A stretch of DNA of 64,000 nt from Tannockella sp964372125 (GCA_964372125.1 CAYJPL010000005.1:25007-89006), one strand, 5' to 3'; numbered from the stretch's first letter, positions 18,484-27,937 are shown. Program-made: numbers and translations. Notes: a model not told the origin generated them from the sequence alone.

Positions 18484-19352
18484 TGGAAAATGTATTTAAA
18501 GATCGAAAAGAGAAGTTGAGTTTTTTCAAGGAATTACGTAGAAAAACAAACCCTTCTAAAAAGACAAAAATACCTGATGGTATCTTTGTAAAATGCGATT
18601 CATGCCATGAAAGCATGCTTGCAACGCAATTAGCTGATAATCAATACGTTTGTATTCATTGTCAACATCATTTAAAGATGCCTGCAAATGAACGATTAGA
18701 AATGTTATTTGATGAAGGGAAATACCGTGAATTATTTCGTCATCTAGAAACAAAAGACCCACTAATGTTTCCAGGTTATATCGACAAAATAAATAAATTA
18801 CAAGAAGCAACAGGATTAGATGAAGCAGTAGTGGTTGCTAGAGGATATATCGATACGGTTCGTACAGTAGTATGTGTTATGGATAGTAGATTTTTAATGG
18901 GTAGTATGGGAAGTGTGGTTGGAGAAAAACTTACACGTGCAATTGAGTATGCTACAAAAAGAAAGTTACCACTTATAATTTACTGTGCAAGTGGTGGGGC
19001 ACGCATGCAAGAAGGTATTGTATCATTAATGCAAATGGCAAAAACTTCAGCAGCACTAGCAAGACATAGTGAAGCAGGTTTATTATATATTTCATATATT
19101 ACTCATCCAACAACTGGTGGAGTAACAGCATCATTTGCGATGTTAGGAGATATTATTTTAGCAGAACCAAATGCATTGTTAGGGTTTGCGGGTGCTAGAG
19201 TTATTGAGACTACGATTAACCAAAAATTACCTGAAGGATTCCAAAGAACTGAATTTATGTTAGAACAAGGATTTATTGATAGTATTGTTAGTAGAGAAAA
19301 TTCAAGAAAAACAGTCTCACTGTTATTACAAATGCATACAAAAGGAGGATAA
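18483..19352 (+). CDS. accD: Acetyl-CoA carboxylase carboxyltransferase beta subunit
   Basis: This subunit pairs with AccA to transfer the carboxyl group from biotin to acetyl-CoA. Its 289 residues start with an N-terminal zinc ribbon, seen as CDSCHESM and CIHCQHH (residues about 38-60). The crotonase-like carboxyltransferase core contains GSMGSVVGEK, YCASGGARMQEG and HPTTGGVTASFA. The family's length and zinc ligands are intact. It overlaps accC by one base (TAATG) and leads into accA with a ribosome site AGGAGG near its own end. Confidence 0.95.
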   Translation: MENVFKDRKEKLSFFKELRRKTNPSKKTKIPDGIFVKCDSCHESMLATQLADNQYVCIHCQHHLKMPANERLEMLFDEGKYRELFRHLETKDPLMFPGYIDKINKLQEATGLDEAVVVARGYIDTVRTVVCVMDSRFLMGSMGSVVGEKLTRAIEYATKRKLPLIIYCASGGARMQEGIVSLMQMAKTSAALARHSEAGLLYISYITHPTTGGVTASFAMLGDIILAEPNALLGFAGARVIETTINQKLPEGFQRTEFMLEQGFIDSIVSRENSRKTVSLLLQMHTKGG

Positions 19353-19356
19353 ATTT

Positions 19357-20301
19357 ATGTCATTAAAAGAAGTAGAATTACAAATTCAACAATTAAATGA
19401 ACGCTTATCTTCCTTAAAAGAAGATAAAGCAGTAGATCATACATTAGAAATAAAAGATATAGTAAACACTATTAAAAAACTAGAACATAATGCTTATCGC
19501 AATCTAGAAAACTATGATCGTGTATATCTTGCAAGAAAAAAAGAACGTCCAAATGTAAAAGAATACATTGAAAATGTATTTGATGAATTTATTGAGATGC
19601 ACGGGGACCGTTTATATAAAGATGATGCATCAATTGTTGGTGGAATTGCTATGTTTAGAGGAATGCCAGTAACAGTTATTGGACATCAAAAAGGAAGAAC
19701 ATTAGAAGAAAACATTACGTGTAATTTTGGGATGTCATGTCCTGAAGGATACCGTAAAGCAATGCGTTTAATGAAACAAGCAGAAAAGTTCAAAAGACCA
19801 ATTGTTACTTTTATTGATACGCCGGGTGCATATCCAGGGCTTGAAGCAGAGCAAAACGGTATTGGTGAGGCAATTGCTAAAAACTTAATGGAGATGTCAA
19901 TGTTAAAAGTACCAGTTATCGCAATCATTATTGGTGAAGGTGGTAGTGGTGGTGCCTTAGCATTAGGTGTCGGAGATCGCGTTATCATGTTAGAAAATGC
20001 AATCTATTCAATTTTATCACCAGAAGGATTTGCATCAATTTTATGGAAAGATGGTAGTCGTGCTAGTGATGCTGCAGATGTAATGAAGCTAACAGCAAAT
20101 GATCTATTAGGAATGCAAATCATTGATGATATTATAAAAGAACCACTAGGTGGTATTACCAAAGAACCGGTTGTTGTATATCGAAACATAAAGAATTATT
20201 TAGATGTTCAATTAAAAGAGTTAAAGAAATTATCAGTATCATCATTACTTTCAAAAAGGTACGAGAAGTTTCGTAAAATTGGAAGTGATTTAGATGTCTA
20301 A
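19357..20301 (+). CDS. accA: Acetyl-CoA carboxylase carboxyltransferase alpha subunit
   Basis: This is the second carboxyltransferase subunit, which binds acetyl-CoA. It has 314 residues. An N-terminal helical segment (LKEVELQIQQLNERL) leads into the crotonase-like core with QKGRTLEENI, NFGMSCPEGYRKA, TFIDTPGAYPG and GEGGSGGALALGV. The ATG at 19357 is chosen because AAAGGAGG lies 9 bases upstream; in-frame codons further up overlap accD and lack a site. The 3' end overlaps the fabT start by 8 bases, linking regulator expression to the carboxylase genes. Confidence 0.95.
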   Translation: MSLKEVELQIQQLNERLSSLKEDKAVDHTLEIKDIVNTIKKLEHNAYRNLENYDRVYLARKKERPNVKEYIENVFDEFIEMHGDRLYKDDASIVGGIAMFRGMPVTVIGHQKGRTLEENITCNFGMSCPEGYRKAMRLMKQAEKFKRPIVTFIDTPGAYPGLEAEQNGIGEAIAKNLMEMSMLKVPVIAIIIGEGGSGGALALGVGDRVIMLENAIYSILSPEGFASILWKDGSRASDAADVMKLTANDLLGMQIIDDIIKEPLGGITKEPVVVYRNIKNYLDVQLKELKKLSVSSLLSKRYEKFRKIGSDLDV

Positions 20302-20764
20302 TAGAGAGATTGTAAATCGTGAAATGATCAATACATTATTGGTTAAATTATTTAACCAAATCATTGATATTGAAGAGATGTACTTATTAGATAGAGGTGT
20401 AAATGATATTTCACTAAGTGAATTACATTTACTAGAAAAAATATGTAGTTTTACGAATCCAACGATGTCAGAGATTGCCAAACGTGCAACTCTTACAAAC
20501 GGAACGGTTACTACAGCAGTAAAAAGACTTGAAAAAAAAGGGTATTTGATGCGTAAGCAAGATGAAAATGATCGTCGTATAATGCGAGTGTACGTAACAA
20601 ACAAAGGCCTTCAAGTTGAACGAATTCATCATGATTTCCATGATGAAATGGTTGCAAGAGTATGTGAAGATACCGATGCATTAAATAACGACATGTTAAT
20701 TAATGCATTGCGTAATCTTTCTTATTTCTTTGAGGAGCTAAGAGATAGATATGATGGAAAATAA
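20294..20764 (+). CDS. fabT: MarR-family fatty acid synthesis repressor FabT
   Basis: This winged-helix dimer represses FASII genes, in streptococci with long-chain acyl-ACP as corepressor. The 156-residue protein has the MarR layout. The recognition helix lies in MSEIAKRATLTNGTVTTAVKRLEKKGYLMR and the wing contains DENDRRIMRVYVT. The assignment to FabT rests on its place inside the FASII operon and on two FabT-type palindromes (16297 and 16653) in front of acpP and accB. These imply negative autoregulation. It overlaps both accA and fabH. Confidence 0.88.
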   Translation: MSNREIVNREMINTLLVKLFNQIIDIEEMYLLDRGVNDISLSELHLLEKICSFTNPTMSEIAKRATLTNGTVTTAVKRLEKKGYLMRKQDENDRRIMRVYVTNKGLQVERIHHDFHDEMVARVCEDTDALNNDMLINALRNLSYFFEELRDRYDGK

Positions 20765-21686
20765 AGGGTTAGAAATACTTTCGGTTGGTAGTTATGTTCC
20801 AGATAATATTATGACAAATAAAGATTTCGAAAAAATTGTCGAAACATCAAACCAATGGATAGTAGAAAGAACAGGGATTGAAAGCAGGTATATCGCTAAA
20901 GATCAAGATTCTACAGATTTAGGATATTTAGCAGCTATGGATGCTCTAAAAAAAGATATCGATGTATCAAAGATTGGGTTGATTGTTGTTGCAACAATGA
21001 CACCATCAAAATATACACCAAGTACTGCATGTATGATACAAAAGCGACTAGGTTTAGAAAACCAAAAAGTAATGGCTTTTGATATCAACAGTGCATGTAG
21101 TGGATTTGTATATGGTTTAGAGATCGTGCGATCATTGTTACAAAATATGGATGACGATTGTCATGCTTTAGTAATTGGGAGTGAAGTGATTTCTAAAATT
21201 ATAGATTTTACAGATCGTAGCACTTGTGTACTCTTTGGAGATGGAGCAGGAGCTATTGTATGTAAAAAAGGTGATGGAATCTTCTATAGCTATCAAGATG
21301 CTAGTGGAGATGATAAAGTACTTTATACTGATGAAAATAATTATTTACAAATGAATGGAACGGATGTTTTCAAATTTGCGATTAAAACGATTCCATTAAG
21401 TATTCATGCAGTACTTGAACAATCACCATATACAGTTGATGATATTGACTTCTTTGTTTGTCATCAAGCAAATGAAAGAATCATTAGAAATGTATATAAG
21501 AAGATGAAAATTGACGCAGATAAGTTTTATATGAACTTACAAACTCATGGAAATACATCAGCAGCAAGTATTCCACTGGCGTTAGCACAAATGGATCGTG
21601 AAGGTTTATTAAAAAAAGGACAAAAAATTATATGTGTAGGATTTGGTGCAGGTTTAACATGGGGTGCTACACTTCTAGAATGGTAA
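20751..21686 (+). CDS. fabH: 3-oxoacyl-ACP synthase III (FabH)
   Basis: This enzyme condenses acetyl-CoA (or a branched acyl-CoA) with malonyl-ACP to start each chain. It has 311 residues. The catalytic triad is visible: Cys in DINSACSGFVYGLE, His in FVCHQANERI and Asn in LQTHGNTSAASIPLA. The motif WIVERTGIESRY is also typical. The first two codons are both ATG, so the start may be 20751 or 20754. It overlaps the fabT 3' end by 14 bases. Primer preference cannot be told from sequence alone. Confidence 0.95.
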   Translation: MMENKGLEILSVGSYVPDNIMTNKDFEKIVETSNQWIVERTGIESRYIAKDQDSTDLGYLAAMDALKKDIDVSKIGLIVVATMTPSKYTPSTACMIQKRLGLENQKVMAFDINSACSGFVYGLEIVRSLLQNMDDDCHALVIGSEVISKIIDFTDRSTCVLFGDGAGAIVCKKGDGIFYSYQDASGDDKVLYTDENNYLQMNGTDVFKFAIKTIPLSIHAVLEQSPYTVDDIDFFVCHQANERIIRNVYKKMKIDADKFYMNLQTHGNTSAASIPLALAQMDREGLLKKGQKIICVGFGAGLTWGATLLEW

Positions 21687-21696
21687 GGAGCATAGG

Positions 21697-22629
21697 ATGA
21701 AATTAACAGAACTATTAAATATTAAATATCCACTAATTCAAGGTGGAATGGCAAATATCGCAACAGGAGAATTTGCAGCAAGCGTTTCTAATGCAGGAGG
21801 ACTTGGTCTAATTGGAGCAGGTGGAATGAATGTAGAAATGTTAGAAGAAAACATTAAAAAATGTCGTGAATTAACAGATAAACCATTTGGTGTAAATATT
21901 ATGCTAATGAATCCACATGCTGAGGCAATGGCAAAATTAGTAATTGATATGAATGTACCAATTATTACAACTGGTGCTGGAAATCCAGCAGCATATATTG
22001 AAGCTTGGAAAGCAGCTGGAATTAAAGTATTACCAGTTGTACCTACAGTAGCACTAGCAAAACGTGTAGTTCGCATTGGAGCTGATGCAGTAATCGTAGA
22101 AGGAACTGAAGCAGGTGGACATATTGGAGATTCAACAACAATGGCATTAGTGCCACAAGTTGTTGATGCAGTAGATGTACCAGTAATTGCAGCTGGAGGA
22201 ATTGCATCAGGTAGACAATTACTTGCAGCATTTGCATTAGGTGCATGTGGGGTACAAGTTGGAACTTGTTTATTAGCAGCTGAGGAATGTCCAATTCATG
22301 ATAATTATAAGCAAGCAATTATTAAAGCAAAAGATAGTGATGCTATTGTTACTGGAAGAATTTCAGGAACACCAGTTCGTATCTTAAAAAATAGAATGGC
22401 AAAAGAGTACATCAAACGTGAAAAAGAAGGTGCTACTATGGAAGAACTTGAGGTATATACATTAGGTTCACTTAAAAAAGCAGTTCTTGAAGGAGACATT
22501 AAAACTGGATCATTAATGGCTGGACAAGTTTCAGGGATGATTAAAGAAGTACTACCAGTTCAAGTGATTATTGAAAAAATGTTTGCTGAGTATAAAGAAG
22601 TATATCGTTCATTATCTAGTGAGGTATAA
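21697..22629 (+). CDS. fabK: Enoyl-ACP reductase II (FabK, FMN-dependent)
   Basis: This flavoprotein reduces trans-2-enoyl-ACP in the last step of each elongation cycle. The 310-residue TIM barrel begins with YPLIQGGMANIATGEFAAS. It has the FMN-phosphate region PVIAAGGIASGRQLLAAFALGA and the catalytic His in EGTEAGGHIGDSTTM. No FabI-type reductase is in the window, so this is likely the operon's enoyl reductase, which would make it naturally insensitive to triclosan as other FabK enzymes are. A longer paralogue follows 2 bases later. The ribosome site is AAGGAG. Confidence 0.93.
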   Translation: MKLTELLNIKYPLIQGGMANIATGEFAASVSNAGGLGLIGAGGMNVEMLEENIKKCRELTDKPFGVNIMLMNPHAEAMAKLVIDMNVPIITTGAGNPAAYIEAWKAAGIKVLPVVPTVALAKRVVRIGADAVIVEGTEAGGHIGDSTTMALVPQVVDAVDVPVIAAGGIASGRQLLAAFALGACGVQVGTCLLAAEECPIHDNYKQAIIKAKDSDAIVTGRISGTPVRILKNRMAKEYIKREKEGATMEELEVYTLGSLKKAVLEGDIKTGSLMAGQVSGMIKEVLPVQVIIEKMFAEYKEVYRSLSSEV

Positions 22630-22631
22630 AA

Positions 22632-23705
22632 ATGAAAAAAATTCAAATTGGTCATAAAGAAATGACAGTACCTATCATTCAAGGTGGAATGGGTGTTGGA
22701 GTTTCTTTAGGCGGACTTGCGGGACATGTCGCTAAGTGTGGTGGAATGGGTGTTATTTCAACAGCACATCCAGGATACCGTGCAGATGATTTTGAAAGAA
22801 ATTGGAAAGAAGCAAATACTAGAGAACTTGCAGTAGAAATAAAAAAAGCTAAAGAAATAGCAAACGGGAATGGAATTGTAGCAATCAATGCAATGGTGGC
22901 AATCACGGATTATAGTTTAATGGTAAATGCTGCAGTTGAAGCTGGTGTAGAAGCTATCATATCGGGAGCAGGATTACCATTAACACTTCCTACATATGTA
23001 GAAAATACGGATGTTTTAATAGCACCAATTGTATCAAGTGGAAAAGCTGCTAAAGTAATTTTACGTACATGGGATAAAAAACATAATCGCTGCGCTGACT
23101 TTATCGTTATTGAGGGTAGCAAAGCTGGTGGTCATTTAGGTTTTTCTAAGGAAGAATTACTAGAGGATAAAGCAAAATCACTAGAGGAAATATTACCAGA
23201 AGTGATAGCTGCTATTAAACCTTTTGAGGAAAAGTACAATAAAACAATACCTATTTTTGTAGGTGGTGGTATATATACAGGACAAGATATTAAAAAGTTC
23301 ATTGAACTAGGTGCTACAGGTGTACAGATGGCAACACGTTTTATTACAACACATGAATGTGATGCAAGTGATGCCTATAAAGAAGCATTTTTAGAATCTA
23401 CTAAGAGTGATATTGAGTTAGTCAAATCACCAGTAGGTATGCCTGGAAGAGCGATAATGACAGATATGACAAAAGAGTTAGGACAGCTTGAATTAGGTCA
23501 AAGCTTACCAATTAAAAAGTGTTATAATTGTCTTATCCCTTGTGATCCAAAAACAACACCATATTGTATATCAGGTGCTTTGATTGAAGCTGTTAAAGGA
23601 AATATTAAAGATGGTTTAGTTTTTAGTGGCACAAATGGTTACCGAAATGATAAAATAGTACATGTACATGAATTAATTGAACAATTAATGGAGGAATGTA
23701 AATAA
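22632..23705 (+). CDS. FabK/nitronate monooxygenase paralogue with four-Cys motif, possibly FabX-like
   Basis: This second FMN-dependent TIM barrel of the NMO/FabK superfamily has 357 residues. It shares VPIIQGGMGVGVSLGGL, the active-site His in IEGSKAGGHLGFS, and the phosphate-binding PIFVGGGIYTGQDIKKF. Unlike the preceding FabK, it has a C-terminal extension with Cys297, Cys300, Cys304 and Cys312 (CYNCLIPCDPKTTPYC), a plausible Fe-S site. Clostridial genomes carry similar proteins annotated as nitronate monooxygenase. The Fe-S flavoprotein FabX of Helicobacter pylori, from the same superfamily, makes unsaturated acyl-ACP. The operon has no fabA or fabM, so such a role here is possible but unproven. 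A plain enoyl reductase or nitronate monooxygenase remains an alternative. Confidence 0.75.
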   Translation: MKKIQIGHKEMTVPIIQGGMGVGVSLGGLAGHVAKCGGMGVISTAHPGYRADDFERNWKEANTRELAVEIKKAKEIANGNGIVAINAMVAITDYSLMVNAAVEAGVEAIISGAGLPLTLPTYVENTDVLIAPIVSSGKAAKVILRTWDKKHNRCADFIVIEGSKAGGHLGFSKEELLEDKAKSLEEILPEVIAAIKPFEEKYNKTIPIFVGGGIYTGQDIKKFIELGATGVQMATRFITTHECDASDAYKEAFLESTKSDIELVKSPVGMPGRAIMTDMTKELGQLELGQSLPIKKCYNCLIPCDPKTTPYCISGALIEAVKGNIKDGLVFSGTNGYRNDKIVHVHELIEQLMEECK

Positions 23706-24631
23706 TGAAAATAGGTTTTATATATGCAGGGCAAGGTAGTCAAACTGTAGGTATGGGTAAATCTTTATATGATAATTATCCAATTGCTAAAGAATTATAT
23801 GATGCAATTGATATCTCAGTTGATGTAAAAACATTAAGTTTTGATGGTCCAATTGAGGAATTATCAAAAACAAGTAATACACAACCTTGTATGGTTGCTT
23901 TTGCTAATGTAGTTACAGCACTTTTAAAAGATGCAGGAATTACACCGGATTATACATGTGGACTTAGCTTAGGAGAATATTCAGCATTACACTGTGCAGG
24001 TGTTCTAGATCACCAAACTGCAATTGATGTAGTTGCATATCGCGGCCAAGCTATGGAAAAAGCAGTAGCTGGTATGGAAAGTAAAATGATCGCTGTACTT
24101 GGACTTAGCCGTGAACTTTTACAAGAGGCGGTTCAAGAAGCAAGTACTTTAGGTGTTGTAGAAATTGCAAATTATAATTGTCCAGGACAACTTGTAATTG
24201 GTGGACAACTTGAAGCAGTTGAAAAAGCAGGTGAATTAGCATTAGAAAAGGGTGCTAAAAGAGCAATTGCTTTAAATACTAGTGGACCTTTCCACACATC
24301 ACTGTTAAAGCAAGCAAGCATAGATTTACATGAAAAATTCAAAACTGTTACATTTTCACCAATGAGTGTACCAGTAATATTTAATACAACAGCTTCGACT
24401 ATTCAAGAAGGACAAGATGTTGCAAGCTTATTAGAAAAACAAGTTATGTCTTCAGTGTATTTTGAAGACAGCATTAGAAAAATGATTGATGCTGGTGTTG
24501 ATACAATTATTGAAATCGGGCCAGGTAAAGTATTAAGTGGTTTTGTTAAGAAGATTAGTAAAGAAATTAAATTATACCAAGTCGAAAATAATGAAACATT
24601 AGAAAAAACAATTGCAGGAATAAAGGGGTAA
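23705..24631 (+). CDS. fabD: Malonyl-CoA:ACP transacylase (FabD)
   Basis: This enzyme moves malonyl groups from CoA to ACP to supply the elongation enzymes. It has 308 residues. The N-terminal GFIYAGQGSQTVGMGK motif, the active-site Ser in CGLSLGEYSALH and the His of SGPFHTSLL are all present, along with IEIGPGKVLSGF near the end. The start overlaps the preceding stop by one base (TAATG), and fabG begins one base after its stop. Its size and motifs are fully standard. Confidence 0.95.
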   Translation: MKIGFIYAGQGSQTVGMGKSLYDNYPIAKELYDAIDISVDVKTLSFDGPIEELSKTSNTQPCMVAFANVVTALLKDAGITPDYTCGLSLGEYSALHCAGVLDHQTAIDVVAYRGQAMEKAVAGMESKMIAVLGLSRELLQEAVQEASTLGVVEIANYNCPGQLVIGGQLEAVEKAGELALEKGAKRAIALNTSGPFHTSLLKQASIDLHEKFKTVTFSPMSVPVIFNTTASTIQEGQDVASLLEKQVMSSVYFEDSIRKMIDAGVDTIIEIGPGKVLSGFVKKISKEIKLYQVENNETLEKTIAGIKG

Positions 24632-24632
24632 T

Positions 24633-25388
24633 ATGATGAGATTACAAGATAAAGTTGCATTAGTAACAGGTGGAAGCCAAGGAATTGGAAAAGAAATTTG
24701 TATTCACTTTGCAAAACAAGGTGCAAAAATTGCCGTAAATTATATTAATTTTGGAAATAATGAAGAAATTGCTAATCAAACAAAAGCTGAATTAGAAGCT
24801 TTAGGAGCATCGGTTTTATTAGTAAGTGCAAATGTTGCATCATTTGAAGAAACAGAACAAATGTTTAAAGAAGTTGTTGCACACTTTGGACGTGTTGATA
24901 TCTTAGTTAATAATGCAGGTATTACAAAAGATAATTTATTAATGCGTATGAAAGAAGCGGATTTCGATGCAGTAATTGATGTTAACTTAAAAGGTTCATG
25001 GAACTGTATGAAACACGCTACAAGAATTATGATGAAACAAAGATATGGTCGTATTATTTCAATGTCATCTGTTGTTGGGGTTATGGGAAATGCTGGACAA
25101 GTTAACTATGCTGCAACTAAATCAGGTGTTATTGGGATGACAATGTCACTTGCACGTGAAGTTGGTAGTCGTGGAATCACTGTAAATGCAGTAGCTCCTG
25201 GATTTATCCAAACAGCTATGACGGATGTATTACCACAAGAAGCAAAAGATCGTTTATCATCTCAAATACCATTAGGTTATTTAGGAACGGTAGAAGATAT
25301 TGCAAATACTGTAGTATTCTTAGCAAGTGATGAAGCAAAATATATTACTGGGCAAACTATCCACGTTGATGGTGGAATGGCAATGTAA
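24633..25388 (+). CDS. fabG: 3-oxoacyl-ACP reductase (FabG)
   Basis: This NADPH-dependent short-chain dehydrogenase reduces 3-oxoacyl-ACP. It has 251 residues. The Rossmann glycine motif is TGGSQGIGKE, followed by NNAGI and the catalytic Ser (SMSSVVG), Tyr and Lys (YAATKSG). The C-terminus ITGQTIHVDGGMAM is characteristic of FabG. Two consecutive ATG codons leave the start at 24633 or 24636. Its place between fabD and fabF supports the ACP-specific role over the many other short-chain reductases. Confidence 0.95.
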   Translation: MMRLQDKVALVTGGSQGIGKEICIHFAKQGAKIAVNYINFGNNEEIANQTKAELEALGASVLLVSANVASFEETEQMFKEVVAHFGRVDILVNNAGITKDNLLMRMKEADFDAVIDVNLKGSWNCMKHATRIMMKQRYGRIISMSSVVGVMGNAGQVNYAATKSGVIGMTMSLAREVGSRGITVNAVAPGFIQTAMTDVLPQEAKDRLSSQIPLGYLGTVEDIANTVVFLASDEAKYITGQTIHVDGGMAM

Positions 25389-25400
25389 GGAGAGCGACTA

Positions 25401-26645
25401 ATGGAAAAAAGAAGAGTTGTTGTTACTGGTTTGGGTGCTATAAGTGCCTTAGGACATAATGTAACAGATACATGGCAAGGAATTAAAGATGGTGTTTGTG
25501 GTATTGATGAAATCACAATCTATGATAAAGAACTTACAAAGGTTAAAATTGCCGGGGAAATAAAAAATTTAGATGTTAATCAATATTTAGATAAAAAAGT
25601 GGCGCGTCGTTTAGATCGATTTACACAACTTGGATTAATTGCTGCAAAAGAAGCGTATGAAAACTCAGGTTTAAAAGAAGCAACATTCGATCGTGATCGT
25701 TTTGGAGTTGTTGTATCTAGTGGTATCGGTGGTTTAGACACTATTGAAAAAGATCATACAAAAGCAATGACTAAAGGTCATGACCGTGTTTCACCATTCT
25801 TTGTACCGATGGTTATTGTAAACTTAGCTGCAGGAAATATCGCAATTGAAATCGATGCAAAAGGAATGTGTACATGTCCAGTTACTGCTTGTGCTGGTGG
25901 GACAAATGCAATCGGTGACGCTTTTAGAATGATCCGAGATGGATATTTAGAAGTAGTTATGGCTGGTGGTTGTGAAGCATCTATTACACCACTTGGAATT
26001 GGTGGATTTGGTTCGATGAAAGCACTATGTGAAAGTAATGATCCAAAAAGAGCTTCAATGCCATTTGATAAAGAACGTTCGGGATTTGTTATGGGGGAAG
26101 GTGCAGGTATGGTTGTATTGGAAGAATATGAACATGCTGTAGCACGTGGTGCAACTATCTATGGTGAAATGATTGGTTATGGTACAAGTTGTGATGCTAA
26201 TCACATTACGGCACCATTACCAGATGGAGCTGGTGGTGCAAAAGCAATGATTAATGCGATTCAAGATGCAAAGATTGATGCTAGTACTGTTGATTACATT
26301 AATGCCCATGGGACAAGTACACCATTAAATGACCGTTGTGAAACAATGGCAATCAAAACTGCATTACAAGACCATGCAAGTAAGGTAATGGTTTCATCTA
26401 CAAAAGGAAATACAGGGCATTGTTTAGGTGCTGCTGGTGGTATTGAAGCCGTTATTTGTATTAAAGCATTAGAGGAAGGGTTTGTACCGCCTACAATTAA
26501 CTATCAAGTAGAAGATGAAGACTGTGACTTAGATATTGTACCTAATGTTGGTAGAAATCAAGATATTCAAGTTGCTATGTCAAATTCTCTTGGATTTGGT
26601 GGACATAATGCAACAATAGTATTAAAAAAATTTCAAGGAGAATAA
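25401..26645 (+). CDS. fabF: 3-oxoacyl-ACP synthase II (FabF)
   Basis: This condensing enzyme elongates acyl-ACP with malonyl-ACP. It has 414 residues with the start motif RRVVVTGLGAISALGHN. The catalytic Cys is in VTACAGGTNAIGD, and the two His residues are in NAHGTSTPLND and GNTGHCLGAAGG. The ribosome site AAGGAGAG precedes the ATG. It is the only FabF/FabB-type synthase in the operon. Confidence 0.96.
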   Translation: MEKRRVVVTGLGAISALGHNVTDTWQGIKDGVCGIDEITIYDKELTKVKIAGEIKNLDVNQYLDKKVARRLDRFTQLGLIAAKEAYENSGLKEATFDRDRFGVVVSSGIGGLDTIEKDHTKAMTKGHDRVSPFFVPMVIVNLAAGNIAIEIDAKGMCTCPVTACAGGTNAIGDAFRMIRDGYLEVVMAGGCEASITPLGIGGFGSMKALCESNDPKRASMPFDKERSGFVMGEGAGMVVLEEYEHAVARGATIYGEMIGYGTSCDANHITAPLPDGAGGAKAMINAIQDAKIDASTVDYINAHGTSTPLNDRCETMAIKTALQDHASKVMVSSTKGNTGHCLGAAGGIEAVICIKALEEGFVPPTINYQVEDEDCDLDIVPNVGRNQDIQVAMSNSLGFGGHNATIVLKKFQGE

Positions 26646-26647
26646 CA

Positions 26648-27073
26648 ATGGAATTAAATAGTAATGAAATTCAAAAAATAAATCCTCATCGTTATCCATT
26701 TGCACTAGTTGACCGTATTACAGACTATGTGCCAGGTGAATTTGCTAAAGGTATTAAATGTGTAAGTGTTAATGAAATGCAGTTTTGTGGACATTTTCCA
26801 GAACATCATGTAATGCCAGGGGTGTTAATTGTAGAAGCATTAGCACAAGTTGGGTGTATTGCAATCTTGTCAAAAGAAGAAAATCAAGGAAAAATTGCTT
26901 TCTTTGCAGGAATAAATAATTGTCGTTTTAAAGGACAAGTAATTCCAGGTGATGTTATTGAAATGGAATGTGTTCTTACAAAACAAAAAGGACCAATTGG
27001 TATTGGTCAAGCAGTAGCAAAAGTAAATGGAAAAGTTGTAGTAAAAGCAGAATTAATGTTTGCAGTACAATAA
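26648..27073 (+). CDS. fabZ: 3-hydroxyacyl-ACP dehydratase (FabZ)
   Basis: This hot-dog-fold enzyme dehydrates 3-hydroxyacyl-ACP to trans-2-enoyl-ACP. It has 141 residues. The catalytic His is in GHFPEHHVMPGVLIVEALAQ, preceded by the family opening INPHRYPFALVDRI. It is the last gene of the operon and the only dehydratase, with no FabA or FabM isomerase beside it. A strong terminator follows. In some species a FabZ homologue (FabN) also isomerises, but sequence alone does not decide that. Confidence 0.95.
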   Translation: MELNSNEIQKINPHRYPFALVDRITDYVPGEFAKGIKCVSVNEMQFCGHFPEHHVMPGVLIVEALAQVGCIAILSKEENQGKIAFFAGINNCRFKGQVIPGDVIEMECVLTKQKGPIGIGQAVAKVNGKVVVKAELMFAVQ

Positions 27074-27077
27074 TAAA

Positions 27078-27105
27078 AAAAGAAAGCTATTTAGCTTTCT
27101 TTTTT
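27078..27105 (+). terminator. Terminator of the FASII operon
   Basis: AGAAAGCT (27081-27088) pairs with AGCTTTCT (27093-27100), flanked by A and T tracts. Confidence 0.9.
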
Positions 27106-27169
27106 GAACTAAACTTTTATTGGCTAATAAGCCTTCCAGTATTGATGTTAAAAAGAGGTGAATAACTAA

Positions 27170-27925
27170 TTAATAGCTATTTGTTTCCCAGTCTTGAGAC
27201 GGGGCCTCTATATTTGAAATTTTGATTGTTGAGCAATTATTGTCTGCTAACATTTTTTTACAATCTTCAATAATTTTAATTCCAGCACTTGTACCAATAC
27301 GAGTAGCTCCAAGTTCAATCATTTTCAAGAATGTTTCTAAATCACGAATTCCGCCAGCCGCTTTAACTTGTACCTCGTTACCAACATACTTTTTCATTAA
27401 TGCTACATCATCAAACGTTGCACCACTAGGTCCAAATCCAGTACTCGTTTTAATGAAATCTGGTTTTACGATAGCAGCAATTTTACATAATTCAATTTTT
27501 TCATCATTATCTAAATAACAATTTTCAAAAATAACTTTAGAAATTACATTGTGCTTTCTACAAACTGCTACAATTTTTTCCATTTCTTCTTGAACATATG
27601 TCCAGTTTTTTGCTTTTACTTGTGTAAGATTTACAACATAGTCAATTTCAGTTGCACCAATTTCGATAGCGTTAGCTGTTTCGAAAACTTTTGATTCAAT
27701 ACTTGTTTGCCCAAGTGGAAATGCAATAGCAGCCCCCACATTTACGTCAGTTCCTGCAAGAAACTCTGCGCAAACTGTAGATTGTACTTGGTTAATAGCA
27801 ACCATTTTAAATTGGTATTCCTTTGCTTCATTGCATAATATTTCTAGTTGATCTTTAGACACTGCTGGGTGTAAATTAGTATGATCTATAAAACGTGATA
27901 ATTCATATAAACTATATTCTTTCAT
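27170..27925 (-). CDS. deoC: Deoxyribose-phosphate aldolase (DeoC)
   Basis: This class I aldolase splits 2-deoxyribose 5-phosphate into glyceraldehyde 3-phosphate and acetaldehyde in deoxynucleoside breakdown. The product is 251 residues. The opening LSRFIDHTNLHP, the Asp region GATEIDYVVNL, the Schiff-base Lys in FIKTSTGFGPSGAT and the proton-relay Lys in VKAAGGIRD are all present. The ATG at 27925 follows AGGAGG; in-frame codons up to 27958 run through an inverted repeat and have no ribosome site. No other deo gene is adjacent. A perfect 7-bp inverted repeat (27938-27958) directly upstream is a probable operator. Confidence 0.93.
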   Translation of the reverse strand: MKEYSLYELSRFIDHTNLHPAVSKDQLEILCNEAKEYQFKMVAINQVQSTVCAEFLAGTDVNVGAAIAFPLGQTSIESKVFETANAIEIGATEIDYVVNLTQVKAKNWTYVQEEMEKIVAVCRKHNVISKVIFENCYLDNDEKIELCKIAAIVKPDFIKTSTGFGPSGATFDDVALMKKYVGNEVQVKAAGGIRDLETFLKMIELGATRIGTSAGIKIIEDCKKMLADNNCSTIKISNIEAPSQDWETNSY

Positions 27926-27937
27926 AATTGTCCTCCT

